A stretch of 5,607 bases of DNA from an uncultured Mycoplasmatota bacterium. GTDB lineage: Bacteria; Bacillota_I; Bacilli_A; RF39; UBA660. Shown here one piece after another: positions 4,093 to 5,607 of the stretch. A model generated the notes under the pieces. The model had not been told where the DNA came from. It did no database searches and saw nothing but the letters and a program-made list of their open reading frames with translations. The position numbers were made by a program, and so were the translations under genes. The stretch covers positions 1 through 5,607 of the forward strand of contig CAOKLK010000054.1 of NCBI GenBank assembly GCA_948469295.1, given 5' to 3'. The first letter of the stretch is position 1; each line of letters opens with the position of its first letter.

Positions 4093-5601
4093 TGGACTTA
4101 ACCAGCGACTTCCAGGATAATGAGGCCTTCCTATAGAAACTCCAAAGTGAACGTGTGTTCCGGTAGATGATCCACTATTTCCCATGGTTCCAATTACTTG
4201 TCCTCTTCCAACTGAGTCTCCAACAGAAACACGAACATCTTGTGTTAAATGACCATAGATGGTGTAAAAACCATTTTGGTGTTCAATAATAATGTAATTT
4301 CCATAACTTTGACCACACCACGATCCATAATATCCATAATTTGGACATGTATTATTTGTTTCTATTACTGTACCAGCTTTGGCTGCATAAATTGGTGACC
4401 CGAATCCAGTTCCTGATATATCAATTGCATTATGGAACGATCCCCAACGCCATTCAAATCCACTGGTAATAATATATGGACGATTGGTTGGCCATCCCCA
4501 GTCTTTTCCAGTATCGAAATAAGAACCTCCCCCACTATAGGATGGTTTTTTCTTTCCAACGGTTGTAATTTCATTTACTACGTCTCTTAATGTTACGGTG
4601 CTAATTACAACGGCACCTTGGTTTCTTTCTCCGTTGGTTAGTTTTACTTCTTGGGTTGTTCTTACTATTCCTGTAATTCCAGCTTGGGTGATTTCACTGT
4701 AATCTGAGTCTTTGGTATTATCAACTTCTTCTTTTTTCTCGTAAACTTGTTCTGTATCTTCTACTACATGAAGTTCTTCTACTAATGTTAATACGGGATT
4801 AATCAAATCAACGGATACTTTTTCCCCAATGGCTAGTAAGCTTTCTTCACTTTTAAATCTTGGATTGGCAATTAAAAATTCTTTGGTATTCAATTTATTA
4901 TTTTCAGAAATACTTTTGATGGTATCTCCTTTTTGAACCACATAATTAGTTTTTGTTTGCTCACTTCCAAATAAAAGATATTGACTTAATTCTGTTGAAT
5001 CAGTATATATTTTATCGTTGACGCTAATATTTGATTCTTTTATGGTAATATTTTCTTCAAAATACATGTGTTCTATGACTTGTCCTACAGAGGTAATTTC
5101 TTCTTGACTATTGTTAATGTAGTTTAAATAATCTTCGCGATTTACGAATGCGGTTATTACTTTTTCTAAGGCATCTTTAAATATTTGTTGATCTAAAACA
5201 TAGATTTCTATCTTTTTTTCTTCTTCGGTATCTTTATTTTTGGTAATGGTAATAGTATATCCTTTGATGGTAAAATCTCCATTTTCTTTTACTTTGTTGT
5301 AAATTTCATTTGGAGAAGTTATGGTTTCGTCATATGTTTTATATTTTACTATTTCAAATCCATTGGGTGGATAAACTTTATCTACACCATAATTATTTTT
5401 GATGTCACTTTGTTCTTCGTTGATCATATTTAATAATTCTTCTTGGTTGTTTATTAATCCGAGCTTTTGTCCATCTAAATATACTTGAAACACCATTTGA
5501 GAAGAATCTTTTAACCGAGCATTAAATCCAATTAAGAGAAAGATAGTTATCATGATTCCAGTTAGTATTATGGTAATGATTTTATCTTTTGTTTTTAGCA
5601 T
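4078..5601 (-). CDS. Membrane-anchored LysM-G5-M23 cell-wall endopeptidase
   Basis: 507 residues from the ATG at 5601. Only six bases lie upstream in the window and the frame stays open there, so the ribosome site cannot be seen and a slightly earlier start is possible. Order of parts: lysine-rich N-terminus, one membrane helix or uncleaved signal (about 8-26); an unassigned extracellular region (36-215) opening with a VYLDGQKLG segment; a LysM peptidoglycan-binding domain (about 219-265, starting YVVQKGDTIKSI); a G5 domain (about 270-349, with GxxGxV and the family's Glu/Gly pattern); a Gly/Ser linker (350-366); and an M23 LytM-type metalloprotease domain (about 369-507). Zinc ligands H390 and D394 (HNAID) and H485 in HVH, with catalytic H451 (YGHL) and H483, are all present. 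The predicted product cuts peptide crosslinks of peptidoglycan outside the membrane. A Cys pair (C419, C429) sits in a loop inside the protease domain. First visible gene of the walJ-rlmH-ung cluster. Confidence 0.92.
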   Translation of the reverse strand: MLKTKDKIITIILTGIMITIFLLIGFNARLKDSSQMVFQVYLDGQKLGLINNQEELLNMINEEQSDIKNNYGVDKVYPPNGFEIVKYKTYDETITSPNEIYNKVKENGDFTIKGYTITITKNKDTEEEKKIEIYVLDQQIFKDALEKVITAFVNREDYLNYINNSQEEITSVGQVIEHMYFEENITIKESNISVNDKIYTDSTELSQYLLFGSEQTKTNYVVQKGDTIKSISENNKLNTKEFLIANPRFKSEESLLAIGEKVSVDLINPVLTLVEELHVVEDTEQVYEKKEEVDNTKDSDYSEITQAGITGIVRTTQEVKLTNGERNQGAVVISTVTLRDVVNEITTVGKKKPSYSGGGSYFDTGKDWGWPTNRPYIITSGFEWRWGSFHNAIDISGTGFGSPIYAAKAGTVIETNNTCPNYGYYGSWCGQSYGNYIIIEHQNGFYTIYGHLTQDVRVSVGDSVGRGQVIGTMGNSGSSTGTHVHFGVSIGRPHYPGSRWLSPWSLY

Positions 5602-5607
5602 ATATTT

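Noticed and set aside
4079..4093. Longer N-terminus for walJ (start at 4093)
   Set aside because: No ribosome site upstream; the ATG at 4078 has TGGAG at good spacing and the standard family start.
4365..4574. 69-codon open frame on the minus strand
   Set aside because: It lies out of frame inside the M23 domain of the peptidase gene, which has clear catalytic motifs; no separate ribosome site seen.
1..5607. UGA-as-Trp code, as in Mycoplasma-like relatives
   Set aside because: Trp is encoded by TGG in the conserved motifs checked, and no in-frame TGA is needed to complete any recognised protein.

Overview
This is strongly AT-rich DNA, densely packed, with Shine-Dalgarno sites close to consensus and TAA at all seven visible stop codons. 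Tryptophan is read from TGG, so there is no sign of UGA recoding. The gene content points to a low-GC member of the Bacillota, most likely class Bacilli. A GerQ-type spore coat protein suggests an endospore former or a close relative of one. No mobile element, tRNA, rRNA or CRISPR array was seen, and no stretch over 300 bases lacks a gene.

Layout, left to right. The 5' part of an unrecognised minus-strand gene (1-505, running off the left edge) lies back to back with gerQ (612-971, plus). The two share a 106-base gap in which their promoters appear to overlap. gerQ converges tail to tail with a short metallo-beta-lactamase (MBL) hydrolase of the YqgX/glyoxalase II type (968-1474, minus), and the intrinsic terminator of gerQ sits inside the end of that gene. 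The hydrolase is divergent from a LemA-family membrane protein (1557-2102, plus), with a good sigma-A promoter between them. After lemA comes a 107-base inverted-repeat structure (2101-2207) that fills the whole gap to the end of ung.

The right half is one minus-strand cluster in the order LysM-G5-M23 peptidase, walJ/yycJ, rlmH, ung (5601 down to 2195). Its genes overlap or nearly touch: a TAATG junction, an 8-base overlap and a 14-base gap, so they are almost certainly co-transcribed and partly translationally coupled. In Bacillus subtilis yycJ and rlmH (yydA) lie downstream of the WalRK cell-wall regulatory genes. The M23 peptidase with LysM and G5 domains in front of walJ fits a cell-wall theme. 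rlmH and ung add ribosome modification and DNA repair as housekeeping passengers.

Most of the window is ordinary core genome. The items most worth a second look are the inverted-repeat element between lemA and ung, the gerQ terminator embedded in coding sequence, the overlapping divergent promoters at 536-591, and the unrecognised partial gene at the left edge. I see no convincing sign of a wholly new multi-gene system here.
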